Shown: positions 17,022 through 25,122 of the stretch, piece by piece | How the letters are laid out: every line of letters starts with the position of its first letter | How positions within the stretch are numbered: the stretch's first letter is position 1 | Source of the DNA: HGW-17 sp964516435 | GTDB lineage: Bacteria; Myxococcota_A; Polyangia; HGW-17 | Assembly (NCBI GenBank): GCA_964516435.1 | Contig: CAZEZP010000060.1 | Coordinates: forward strand, 1 to 64,000 | Direction: 5' to 3' | DNA: 64,000 nt | Translations under genes and position numbers: made by a program | Notes under the pieces: generated by a model | Told to the model about the DNA's origin: nothing | What the model saw: the letters and a program-made list of their open reading frames with translations, nothing else | The model's database searches: none

Positions 17022-18713
17022 CTACGGCACGCGGGCGTTCTGCGCCTGGTACAACTCGAACGACAGGCTCATCCCCACTTCGTCGAGGTACTGGTCGGCA
17101 TCGCCATCCGAAAGGGAAAGGCTCCCCGACACCTGGCAGTCCGGCTGGGGAGAGGCGCTCTGGACTTCAGAAAGGACGCCCAGTTTCGTTCCCAGCGCCG
17201 CAAACGCCTGCCGCCACACCGCATCGGGGAGTTGCACCTGCAGTTCGCGGGCGAAGAAGGCTTCCAGCGATTCCGGAGAGGCCTCCAGAACGGCACCATC
17301 CTCGAGATTCCGGGAAAACGCGGCTCCATCCGGCGGGATTCCGGCCCCGGACAGGAAACGCTCGGACACGTCCTGGACCAGCAACTCCTCCCATGACAGG
17401 ACGAGCGTGAAGGGCTCCAGCGCACACACGTCAGGATGTGAGGGACAAAAAATACGGCGGCGGGCCAGCGAAGGCGATGGCACCGACCGCCACAAGCCAT
17501 CGTTCTCGAAGCGGATTTGCGTCACCTCCAGCGCCATGCCGGCGGCATCGGGAACGATCTGCACGCCCAACGCCACGGCATCGGGACGCCCGGCCTCCAG
17601 AAACGCATGCAGTTGTGACAGCGCCTCCTGATAGTTCTGCCACCCCAGCACTTGGTGAATCCGGAACTCGAAACCCGCGGCGCCGCCCGCATCTTCGGAC
17701 AGACGGCACATCTGGGCATCCAGCACGCCGCGCCGGGCGCGCAGGGAAGCGGACTCCGTGGTGGGATTGCCGGGCGTGCAGTTCCGGGTGTCGCCGCCTT
17801 CCATTACGGAGAGCAGGCAATCCGTCAATGCCTGCGCCAGCCCCAGCGGGCACATCCCCGCATCATCCCAGGAAGCGAACCGCTCCGCAGCCGCCACCGC
17901 CGCCGCAGCCGCGGGCGCGGGAACCTCGAAAGCCACGGGTTCCGGAAGCATCTTGGCATAGTCCGAAAGCCCGATGACCACGTCCACCGTGGCATTGGGC
18001 ATGCGCATGGACTCGTCCGGAACCAGACAGCCGTGCAGCAGAGGCTCCCCTGCGGGTGTGAATCCGCGCGCCACGATGGAAAACGGAAAATCCACCGGCA
18101 ATTCGGAAAGTTCTTCCACGGTGGTCCATGAGGAAAGACGGCGCACCCGGTCGAGCGGTACGGCATAGGGAAGCAGATCTTCGCAGGAGACATCGAAGGC
18201 GATGCCCAACTCGAAGTTTCCCAGGTCTTCGGGAAGGACCGCGCCGGAATACGAAAACGCCACGCGCAGGCGCACCATCCCGGTGGAGGAGACCGTCACG
18301 TCCAAGGTCAGCGGCACGGCCTGCGGATGCGCCACGATCACGCGGAAATGCGAAGAATTCGAACCGGAGGACAGATGGAAGCCCGCGCGGCCCGTTTCGT
18401 CGCTGATGGTGAACGCGGAAGAAAGTGTGCTGCCCGCCGCGGCGCCATCGATGCGCAAGTCCACCCGTTCCCCCGCAACCGGTCGGCCGTCCTGGGTTTC
18501 CACGGACAGTTCCACCAGCGCCCGGGAAAGGGAGGCCATGGACAGTTCTCCGTTGGCGGGCGAAAGGAAGCGCAGTTTCAGGATCTGCACGACGTTGTTG
18601 GTATTGTTGATATTGTTCTGGGCGTTGTTTTGCGGCGTCTTCCCCGCGACGCCAGAGCAGGCGGCCAGGAAAGCCAGGAAAAGCCAGGATAGGACAGGAT
18701 AGGAAAACTGCAT
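17022..18713 (-). CDS. lipoprotein with Asn-rich linker and Ig-like domain
   Basis: A 563-residue protein. The signal peptide with lipobox FLAAC is followed directly by an Asn-rich linker (NNAQNNINNTNNV). A domain of about 100 residues, with ALVELSVETQDGRPVAGERV and DETGRAGFHLSSG, matches the bacterial Ig-like/invasin (Big_1) pattern: variable gene products with GRPVAG and TDxxGxA. The remaining 400 residues have several Cys and no recognisable fold. The ATG at 18713 gives a clean signal peptide. An upstream in-frame ATG at 18764 would add 17 non-signal residues. It is likely anchored in the outer membrane, with the linker spanning outward. Confidence 0.78.
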   Translation of the reverse strand: MQFSYPVLSWLFLAFLAACSGVAGKTPQNNAQNNINNTNNVVQILKLRFLSPANGELSMASLSRALVELSVETQDGRPVAGERVDLRIDGAAAGSTLSSAFTISDETGRAGFHLSSGSNSSHFRVIVAHPQAVPLTLDVTVSSTGMVRLRVAFSYSGAVLPEDLGNFELGIAFDVSCEDLLPYAVPLDRVRRLSSWTTVEELSELPVDFPFSIVARGFTPAGEPLLHGCLVPDESMRMPNATVDVVIGLSDYAKMLPEPVAFEVPAPAAAAAVAAAERFASWDDAGMCPLGLAQALTDCLLSVMEGGDTRNCTPGNPTTESASLRARRGVLDAQMCRLSEDAGGAAGFEFRIHQVLGWQNYQEALSQLHAFLEAGRPDAVALGVQIVPDAAGMALEVTQIRFENDGLWRSVPSPSLARRRIFCPSHPDVCALEPFTLVLSWEELLVQDVSERFLSGAGIPPDGAAFSRNLEDGAVLEASPESLEAFFARELQVQLPDAVWRQAFAALGTKLGVLSEVQSASPQPDCQVSGSLSLSDGDADQYLDEVGMSLSFELYQAQNARVP

Positions 18714-18820
18714 TGTCACGATCCGAAAAGAATGCCGCCATGAGACATCGGCATCTTCTTTCATTCTTTTAGCACGGTTTTCTGCGCCGGAAAGTCCCTT
18801 TTGCCGGCAGCGGAAGTTTT

Positions 18821-19909
18821 TTAGCAGACTGCCTCATAGGAGGGATATTCCATCCGCATCAGTTTTTTTAAATACAATCCTTCCATTTGATATAATGTCA
18901 TGGAAAAAGAATTATAATTATTGGTATCGCGAATGACGATTTCATATTTCCCGTCATCGTTGAAATCGCCGATCAGGCCCACCTGGCGCAGAGAATCCTC
19001 CCGGGCCACCTCCTCCCACAGCGAGTCGGTCACCTTCCACAGGATCCAGGCCTGGTGGGCGGCCCCGCCGCAATCCCCATCGCCGATGGACGCCCGCACT
19101 TCCACGAACACCACCCGGTCGTCGGTCCACATGGCGACATCGATGTTGGGCTCGATCTCCTCCCCCATGTCCTCGCGGGCCTGGCGCACCTTCTCCGTGA
19201 ACCCGCCGTCGTTGAGCCTGCGCACGGCTTCCTCCTGAAGCGACCGGCGCATCTGTGCAGGGATTTCCGGCGTTAAAAGCCGCGGCGGCGGCATGTCCGC
19301 CGGGCGGGCCCAGAACACCTTGTCGTAATCGGACTCCTGCCGGCGGGCGGAGCAGGACAGTGGCCCGCCCGCGAACACGTAGGACTTCGTCCACAGTTCG
19401 TCCATCGGAATCTTCTTTTCCACATCGGCAATGGGTGGGCGCGGATCTTCCCACGGCTCCACTTCCCATTCGTTCCACTCATGGCTGCCCGGCACCAGTT
19501 GCCCCACCTCCAGTGGCTTGGCCATCGCAGCCCGGCACGCCGGATTCTGGCCGCGCATGATCACGTATTCGCGCCCTTCCAGTTCGGGATGGATCGGCTC
19601 CCTGGGAGGATGCAGCAGCAGCAGCGTGGGCACAATCTGCGAAATGCGCAACTCCTCCTTGGGCACTGCAGCCGGCTCGCGGTTCACCGTCTCGGACAAC
19701 TGCACGAAATGCTCGCCGGTTTCCGTGAACAGCACGAACAGGAAACCGAATCGTTCCACCGAAAAGACTTCGCTCGTCCTTCCATTCGATTTCGGCGGCT
19801 CGGGCAGCCGCGGCGCATCCCCCACCCGCTGCCGGCGCCAGCACGAACCGGCCAGCAGCAGCGACATCCCGATCACGGCCAGCGGCAACACCTTGCGATT
19901 TCGCATCAC
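18821..19909 (-). CDS. lipoprotein with FG-GAP/VCBS-like C-terminal motif
   Basis: A 362-residue lipoprotein (lipobox LLLAGSC) that I cannot assign to a family. Near the C-terminus GLIGDFNDDGKYEIVIRDTN matches the calcium-binding D-x-N/D-x-D-G loop of FG-GAP/VCBS repeats, but only once. The body is acidic and Pro-rich with several Cys (NPACRAAM, GPLSCSARR, GDGDCGGA). The last residue is Cys, in EAVC. It lies 81 bases downstream of nadE on the same strand and may be read from the same transcript. Confidence 0.75.
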   Translation of the reverse strand: MMRNRKVLPLAVIGMSLLLAGSCWRRQRVGDAPRLPEPPKSNGRTSEVFSVERFGFLFVLFTETGEHFVQLSETVNREPAAVPKEELRISQIVPTLLLLHPPREPIHPELEGREYVIMRGQNPACRAAMAKPLEVGQLVPGSHEWNEWEVEPWEDPRPPIADVEKKIPMDELWTKSYVFAGGPLSCSARRQESDYDKVFWARPADMPPPRLLTPEIPAQMRRSLQEEAVRRLNDGGFTEKVRQAREDMGEEIEPNIDVAMWTDDRVVFVEVRASIGDGDCGGAAHQAWILWKVTDSLWEEVAREDSLRQVGLIGDFNDDGKYEIVIRDTNNYNSFSMTLYQMEGLYLKKLMRMEYPSYEAVC

Positions 19910-19990
19910 GGATTCCTCCCCGCGGGCGTTTTGTCATGATTTCCGCCTGCATGCAAGCTGCCCCCATGCGAATCCAGCGGCCGGCCGCCC

Positions 19991-21718
19991 CTATCTCCCG
20001 AAGAGGGTCTCATGGAGATCCAGCCCGAAGGCACGCGGAGAGACCACCAGGATGGGCGGGCTCTGGATGCGCTTGAAAAACGAGCGCGAGATGGCCGAGC
20101 GGACTTCTTCGGCGTACCGTTCGAACCCCTCCGGGTCCATCTTTTCGTAGACCGTCCTGCGCCGGTGATCCGGGACCCACAGTTCCGGGTCCAGCCGGCG
20201 GGATTCGAATTCCATGCGCAGGGTGGCCGGATTCTTGCCGTTTTCCACCAGTTCCACACCCATGGGGGCTTCAATGAAATAATCAAAAGGATCGCCCTTT
20301 CCGGCCGTGACATCCTGCTGTTCGGACAGTTCCGCGCTGGGAACGAGCGTGTAGATTTCCTTGGGAAGCACTTCGTGGTGGGGATCCAGATGGCGGCCGA
20401 TGGCGTATACGAGCAACTTGTGCACATCGCCAATGGGCATCAGGGCACCCACCAGATCGCCGTACAAGGTGGCATAGCCGCGCTGGAACTCGGTCTTGTT
20501 ACCGTTTCCCACCACCATGCCAGCGAATTCCTGCGCATACGCCATCAGAACGTTGCCCCGCTCGCGCGCCTGGATGTTCTCCAGGGTGAGCGTCTTCACG
20601 GGGCGGCCCAGGGAATGCGCGAAATCTTCCGTGTGGGCATCCACGGCCTTCTGGATGGGATGGACGAGGAAGCGCGCGCCGAGTCCGGCGGCCACGCGGC
20701 CGGCCAGATCGCGGGTGATACCGCTGTTGAACCGGGTGGGCATGTTGATGCAGACCAGTTTCTCCGGGCCGAGCGCGCGCGCGACCAGAAGCGCGTCGAC
20801 GGCCGAATCGATGCCGCCGGAAAGGCCGATGACGGCCGTCTCGAACACGGCGCTCTTGCGAAAGAACTCCCGGATGCCGAACACCAGCGCATCGGCCACG
20901 AGCGCAGCCGCCTGCGGCGCGGGCGGCGAAAACGCCATGCCCGGCGGCTCGAGCGGTACGTCGAACAGGTTTTTGCCCCCTTCCCACGCGGCCGCCTCCT
21001 GCAAGCCCCTGGAAGAAAGCGCGAAGCAGTGCCCATCGAAGAGCACAAGGTTCTTTCCCACGTCCTCGAGCCCGCCGATGTTCACATACACCAGCGGCAC
21101 GCCGCATTCGGCCACCCGCCGGGCCGCCGTTTCCACCCGCAGGCGGCGCTTCTTCCAGTGGAAGGGGGAGGCGTTGATCACGCACAGCAGTTGCGCGCCC
21201 CGGGCAACCAGTTCGCGCGCCGGATGCACGGATTCCCGGTCATCCCACATGTCCTGGCAGATCATCACGCCCAGCGCGAGCGTGCGGCCATCGCGCAGGG
21301 AAATTCGCACAGGGACGAGATCTTCGGGCGATCCCGGCTCGAAATGCCGGGAATCCTCCAGCACGCCTTCGTCGGCCAGGAGCACCTTGGGCTGGCGGCG
21401 CACCCGCCCGTCCGACACGACCGCGGCGCCGTTGCGGCGAAAGCCGTTTTCCATGTACGTGACGCCCAGTATCGCGGTGATTCCCACGCACGCCGGCGCG
21501 ATGACGCGCGAGAGAGCCTCCTCCTGGCGCTGCAGCAACTCCGGATCCGCGTGCCGATCGCCCAGGCAGTAGCCAATCAGCGCGGTTTCCGGGAACAGGG
21601 CGATATCGCAGCCCTCCTGCCGCGCCTGCATCACAGCGTCGGCGATGCGGCGCGCGTTCTCTTCCACGCGGGTGGCTTCGGGAGCAAACGAAAAGGCGGC
21701 TATGCGGACCACGGTCAT
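19991..21718 (-). CDS. nadE: glutamine-dependent NAD+ synthetase
   Basis: A 575-residue two-domain enzyme making NAD+ from nicotinate adenine dinucleotide, ATP and glutamine-derived ammonia. The N-terminal nitrilase-type glutaminase has its Glu-Lys-Cys triad in FPETALIGY, QPKVLLADEG and GVMICQDMWDD. The C-terminal synthetase has the PP-loop GLSGGIDSAV, and later NKTEFQRGYATLYGD and KEIYTLVPSAELSEQQ. The ATG at 21718 is better placed (GAGG eight bases before) than the GTG three codons upstream. It supplies the NAD(H) pool sensed by Rex and used by HydB elsewhere in the window. Confidence 0.96.
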   Translation of the reverse strand: MTVVRIAAFSFAPEATRVEENARRIADAVMQARQEGCDIALFPETALIGYCLGDRHADPELLQRQEEALSRVIAPACVGITAILGVTYMENGFRRNGAAVVSDGRVRRQPKVLLADEGVLEDSRHFEPGSPEDLVPVRISLRDGRTLALGVMICQDMWDDRESVHPARELVARGAQLLCVINASPFHWKKRRLRVETAARRVAECGVPLVYVNIGGLEDVGKNLVLFDGHCFALSSRGLQEAAAWEGGKNLFDVPLEPPGMAFSPPAPQAAALVADALVFGIREFFRKSAVFETAVIGLSGGIDSAVDALLVARALGPEKLVCINMPTRFNSGITRDLAGRVAAGLGARFLVHPIQKAVDAHTEDFAHSLGRPVKTLTLENIQARERGNVLMAYAQEFAGMVVGNGNKTEFQRGYATLYGDLVGALMPIGDVHKLLVYAIGRHLDPHHEVLPKEIYTLVPSAELSEQQDVTAGKGDPFDYFIEAPMGVELVENGKNPATLRMEFESRRLDPELWVPDHRRRTVYEKMDPEGFERYAEEVRSAISRSFFKRIQSPPILVVSPRAFGLDLHETLFGR

Positions 21719-21810
21719 GGACGTCACCTCGAGGGCGGCAACTTAGCACACGACGCGGGCCGTTTCCATCCGGAGGGGGAACGCGAAACCAGCGGCCAAG
21801 GCTTTTCCAG

Positions 21811-22917
21811 TTACGGGCCACTCTTCCCCGAAGCCGGCTCTGCGGGCAGCACCGCGATCTTTGAATCGTTGCGCAAATAATGTTGTCCAGAAACAATGAC
21901 CTGCTGCCCGGCGGACAGGCCCTGCAGGATTTCCAGGCGGCCCTCCAGCAGGCGGCCCACCTGCACCGGCAGGCAGCGGGCCCGCCCGTTTTCCGCCACG
22001 CACACGCGCGAAACGCCTTCCTCGTCCTGCAGCACCGCCGGGAAGGGCACGGTGATCCGCTCACCCAGCGGCCGCTCGAGCGTCACCTCCACCCGCATGC
22101 CCGCCCGCAGTTTCCACTGTCCATTCTCCATGGCGTTGTCCACGAGCACGCTGACCGGAAACGTGCGTGTCCTGAAGTCCGCCATGGGTGAAATCCGCTC
22201 CACGAACCCTTCCGTTTCCCACCGGGGATGAAAGAACCGCAGTTTCACGCGGGCCTGCGGCTTCAAAAAGGCCAGTTCCTCCTCCGAAGCCGCCAGTTGC
22301 ACGCGCACCTGGGACAGATCCACCAGCCGGGCCACTTCCCTGGCCGGCGAGACGAGATCGCCCTGCGAGACGGATTTCTTCTCGATGATACCGTCCATGG
22401 GCGCATTCAGGAACACGCCCGACAGGGCGGCCTCTGCCTGCCGCAACTGGGCCCGGGCCACGTTCGCCTGGCCCCGCATGCGCTCGGCCTCGGCGCGCGG
22501 AACGGCATCCGCGGCCGCCAGGTTCTCCAGGCGTTTCGCATCGGGCTCCAGGGTGCGCACCTGCACGCGGGCCAACTGGGCATACGACCAGTAGTCCTCC
22601 TCGACCAACTGGCCCAGTTTCTGCCCCTTGCGCACGAAGGCACCCTCCTCGAAGAACAGTTTGCGGATGCGGCCGCTGCCCTTGAACGTGAGGGAAACCT
22701 CGGCCCTGGGCGTTGTGGTCGCCGTCCAGCGCAGGACCTGCGTGACAGGACGCGGATGCACGGTTTCCAGGCGCACGGGCACAACTTCCTCCTGCGCACG
22801 GGCCGTCGGAGCATCCGCCGCTGCGGGATTCACCACCCGGCGGGCACAACCGCCCAGAGCCAGCAGACCCACCAGAAGAATCCCCGGATGCACGTATTTT
22901 TCGAAAGTGCGCAGCAT
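21811..22917 (-). CDS. RND-type periplasmic adaptor (membrane-fusion) lipoprotein
   Basis: A 368-residue HlyD/AcrA-family adaptor with lipobox LALGGC. The lipoyl-like half-motifs are FKGSGRIRKLFFEEGAFVRK and LNAPMDGIIEKKSVSQGDLV. An alpha-helical hairpin lies between them (residues about 95-165), and a beta-barrel domain and membrane-proximal domain follow. Such adaptors bridge an inner-membrane RND pump and an outer-membrane channel. Neither partner is encoded nearby; nadE follows. The ATG at 22917 is four bases after the TetR stop. An alternative ATG at 22932 would overlap that gene. Confidence 0.9.
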   Translation of the reverse strand: MLRTFEKYVHPGILLVGLLALGGCARRVVNPAAADAPTARAQEEVVPVRLETVHPRPVTQVLRWTATTTPRAEVSLTFKGSGRIRKLFFEEGAFVRKGQKLGQLVEEDYWSYAQLARVQVRTLEPDAKRLENLAAADAVPRAEAERMRGQANVARAQLRQAEAALSGVFLNAPMDGIIEKKSVSQGDLVSPAREVARLVDLSQVRVQLAASEEELAFLKPQARVKLRFFHPRWETEGFVERISPMADFRTRTFPVSVLVDNAMENGQWKLRAGMRVEVTLERPLGERITVPFPAVLQDEEGVSRVCVAENGRARCLPVQVGRLLEGRLEILQGLSAGQQVIVSGQHYLRNDSKIAVLPAEPASGKSGP

Positions 22918-22921
22918 GGCT

Positions 22922-23614
22922 CTACCGGGCATACAATTTGAGCAGATGGCTCAGCAGGGCGTCGCGGATGTTCACGCCCAGATCCATTTCCGGCTCGAAG
23001 GCGCGGGCATAGACGGGCCAGTCCGCATACTCCGCCCGGCGCGTGATTTCGGCCTTGTGGATTTCCCACACCACCAGTTTGGCGATGGTCTCCTCCACGG
23101 TCTGCATGATGAGTTTCTCGGCGATCTCGATGAACTGGAAGCCGATGATGGAAAACAGGCCGTGCGTGTAGACCCAGGCCTGCCGAATGACGTGCATGAT
23201 GCGCTCCGGCTCGAGTTTTTTCAAATAGGGATGCTCGCGCACAGCCGTATGACGGATCAGTTCGTTGAGCATCTCGTTGGCCTTGGCGAAATCCAGGTGT
23301 CCCGTCTGGAAAATCAGGTGGTAGATGTGCGGCTCTTCCTTCATCAGGCGCACCTGCATGCGGGGAATGTGATACAGCAACTCGCCCTCGATGGGAGCGG
23401 AGAGCAGAAATTCTTTGACAAAGTTGGCCGCATATTCGCTGGCCGCCAGTTCCAGTTCGTCCATGTTGCGGAACGCCCGGTAGATGGGCTGGGTGGAGCA
23501 CCCCACGAATGCGGCCAGGTTTCTCGTGGAAAGCCGGGCGATGCCGTTTTTGCGAATGAATTCGAACGCGCCCTGCACCAGCATGTCTTTCGTGATGGAA
23601 ATCCTCGGCGGCAT
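22922..23614 (-). CDS. TetR/AcrR-family repressor
   Basis: A 230-residue regulator. The N-terminal helix-turn-helix reads ARLSTRNLAAFVGCSTQPIY followed by RAFRNMDEL. The C-terminal helical ligand/dimer domain has hydrophobic faces typical of multidrug-efflux repressors. It is upstream of the adaptor gene and coupled to it (four bases apart), so it most likely represses the pair. Its own promoter carries a palindrome (23627-23640) suited to autorepression. The ATG at 23614 has GGAGG six bases upstream. Confidence 0.92.
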   Translation of the reverse strand: MPPRISITKDMLVQGAFEFIRKNGIARLSTRNLAAFVGCSTQPIYRAFRNMDELELAASEYAANFVKEFLLSAPIEGELLYHIPRMQVRLMKEEPHIYHLIFQTGHLDFAKANEMLNELIRHTAVREHPYLKKLEPERIMHVIRQAWVYTHGLFSIIGFQFIEIAEKLIMQTVEETIAKLVVWEIHKAEITRRAEYADWPVYARAFEPEMDLGVNIRDALLSHLLKLYAR

Positions 23615-23626
23615 GCCAAACCTCCA

Positions 23627-23664
23627 ATAACATGCGTTATAAAATTCACATTACTGGAAATCAA
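23627..23664 (-). promoter_or_regulatory. TetR promoter with overlapping palindromic operator
   Basis: On the minus strand TTGATT (23659-23664) and TATAAC (23636-23641) are 17 bases apart. The -10 lies inside the inverted repeat ATAAC-ATGC-GTTAT (23627-23640), which abuts the ribosome-binding site. A TetR dimer bound there would block transcription. The palindrome and promoter are seen; binding is inferred. Confidence 0.55.
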
Positions 23665-23779
23665 GGGAAAATTGAAAAAATATTCGAGAACAAATAACAG
23701 AATCCCGCCCGTACGGAAAAAGCGCCGCGCCTGCGCGCCCCGCTCGAAGGCCCCGGCTGGAACGCCGACCGCCGCGCGC

Positions 23780-24229
23780 TTACCGGATATCAGGTGGCGG
23801 GCCCGGCGGCGGCTCCCGGAAAGAACCCCCGGGGAAGGCATCCATGGGCGGACCCGGCGGCGGACCGGGTTCCATGCCCCGTTCCCGTTCCATCTCCTCC
23901 CACTTGCGAATCTGCTCCGGCGTCAGGTGTTCCCTGAGTTCACGGTCCATTTTCTGGAAGACGGCCTCTACCTCCGGCCGGATGCGCTGGCGGATGCGGT
24001 CCAGTTCGGGCTGGTATTTACGTCCGATTTCCCGCATGCGGGCCTCCTGCTCGGGGGTCAGGTCCAGCCCGCGCAGATGTGGCGGAATCCCACCCGGGCG
24101 GTGGCGCGGCGGCGAGTTCGGGCACACCGGGTTCCTCAGCGCCATCCCCAGCAGAATGCCGGAGGAAAACACCATCGCCAGCAGCGCCGACAGCATCAAG
24201 AACGGCGTCATCCTTCGCAGTGCATCCAT
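23780..24229 (-). CDS. periplasmic Spy/CpxP/ZraP-like sensor or chaperone
   Basis: A 149-residue protein with an N-terminal membrane anchor (FLMLSALLAMVFSSGILLGM). A helical hairpin follows with LTPEQEARMREI and LTPEQIRKWEEMERER, the paired LTPxQ motifs of the Spy/CpxP/ZraP and CnrX group. The tail is rich in GPPPGPP repeats. It starts five bases after the anti-sigma stop, with GGAGG upstream, and completes a sigma/anti-sigma/sensor operon like CnrYXH. It probably senses metal or envelope stress in the periplasm; the signal itself is unknown. PPG repeats could also bind another envelope partner. Confidence 0.8.
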   Translation of the reverse strand: MDALRRMTPFLMLSALLAMVFSSGILLGMALRNPVCPNSPPRHRPGGIPPHLRGLDLTPEQEARMREIGRKYQPELDRIRQRIRPEVEAVFQKMDRELREHLTPEQIRKWEEMERERGMEPGPPPGPPMDAFPGGSFREPPPGPPPDIR

Positions 24230-24234
24230 GTCCT

Positions 24235-24561
24235 TCACCTCCGCAGGATGTCCATGTCCTGCCAGGCATCGCGCCCGCCGTCGAGCATCCACTGCACCAG
24301 CGTGACTCCTTCGGAATCCGCCCTGCCGGATGACTCGCGGGAAATGTTTCGCGCATTCCAGAACAGCCATACGGCCGCGGCCAGCATCAGCACCAGGGAT
24401 GCCGCCATGACCGGAGCGAACATCGCCGAGACGGCACGGCGCAGGCGGTACGAGCGCGAGACGAAACCGCGGCGCCTGATTTCCTGCACGTCCCGCTCGA
24501 AACGGGCCGGGTCCCGCCGGGGGTCCAGACTTGAAAAATCAACGGGTTCATCGGGCTTCAT
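24235..24561 (-). CDS. small membrane anti-sigma factor
   Basis: A 108-residue protein with a soluble N-terminus of about 55 residues (ARFERDVQEIRRRG), one transmembrane helix (FAPVMAASLVLMLAAAVWLF) and a short periplasmic tail. Its size, single span and position (overlapping the 3' end of an ECF sigma gene by 14 bases and followed by a Spy/CnrX-like gene) fit an anti-sigma factor of the CnrY type. No zinc-binding anti-sigma motif is present. The ATG at 24561 follows GGAGG. Function is inferred from context. Confidence 0.7.
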   Translation of the reverse strand: MKPDEPVDFSSLDPRRDPARFERDVQEIRRRGFVSRSYRLRRAVSAMFAPVMAASLVLMLAAAVWLFWNARNISRESSGRADSEGVTLVQWMLDGGRDAWQDMDILRR

Positions 24562-25105
24562 CGTCAGCCTCCCGGGGAAAGGATTCCTCACCCAGCCATG
24601 CGCGCATCTTGCGGCGCGCCACGAACAGCAACTGCCGGGAATTCGTTTCGGAAATCTTCAGATTCCGCGCAATTTCCGCGTGCTGCAGTCCTTCCATGTC
24701 GTGCAGGAGGACCACCATCCGCTCGACCTCCCGCAATCCGGAAAGCGCCTGCAGCAGGGCGTCGGCGTGCGCCTCGTCCGGCGCCTGCGCCGGGTCGGCC
24801 AGGCAGACGTCCTCCACGCGCACATGCACGGCACGCCGGCGCCGCTTGTGCAGGGACAGGGCGCAATTGCGCGCCACGGCATGGATCCACGGGCCGCAGG
24901 ATTCCGGATCCGCCAGTTGGTCGATGTGACGCAGCACCCTGACCAGCGCCTCCTGCGCGGCATCCCGGGCATCCTCCGGATGCCGCAGGACGGCGAGCGC
25001 CACGGCATGCACCGCCCCGTACCAGCGCCGCACGAAGGCATCGCACGCGCGTTCGTCGCCATCCAGCATCCTCCGGATGAGTTCGCCGTCCGTGACCTCG
25101 TCCAT
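24548..25105 (-). CDS. ECF-type RNA polymerase sigma factor
   Basis: A 185-residue sigma factor. Region 2 is seen in LIRRMLDGDERACDAFVRRW and AVALAVLRHPEDARDAAQEA. Region 4 appears in LREVERMVVLLHDMEGLQHA and EIARNLKISETNSRQLLFVA. There is no region 1 or 3, as usual for ECF sigmas, and a 30-residue linker joins the domains. It is the first gene of a three-gene operon with an anti-sigma and a periplasmic sensor. A long upstream extension of the frame was rejected because MDEVTDGELIRRM is the normal N-terminus, with GAGGAG upstream. Confidence 0.9.
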   Translation of the reverse strand: MDEVTDGELIRRMLDGDERACDAFVRRWYGAVHAVALAVLRHPEDARDAAQEALVRVLRHIDQLADPESCGPWIHAVARNCALSLHKRRRRAVHVRVEDVCLADPAQAPDEAHADALLQALSGLREVERMVVLLHDMEGLQHAEIARNLKISETNSRQLLFVARRKMRAWLGEESFPREADDEAR

Positions 25106-25122
25106 GCCGCGTGCAACTCCTC

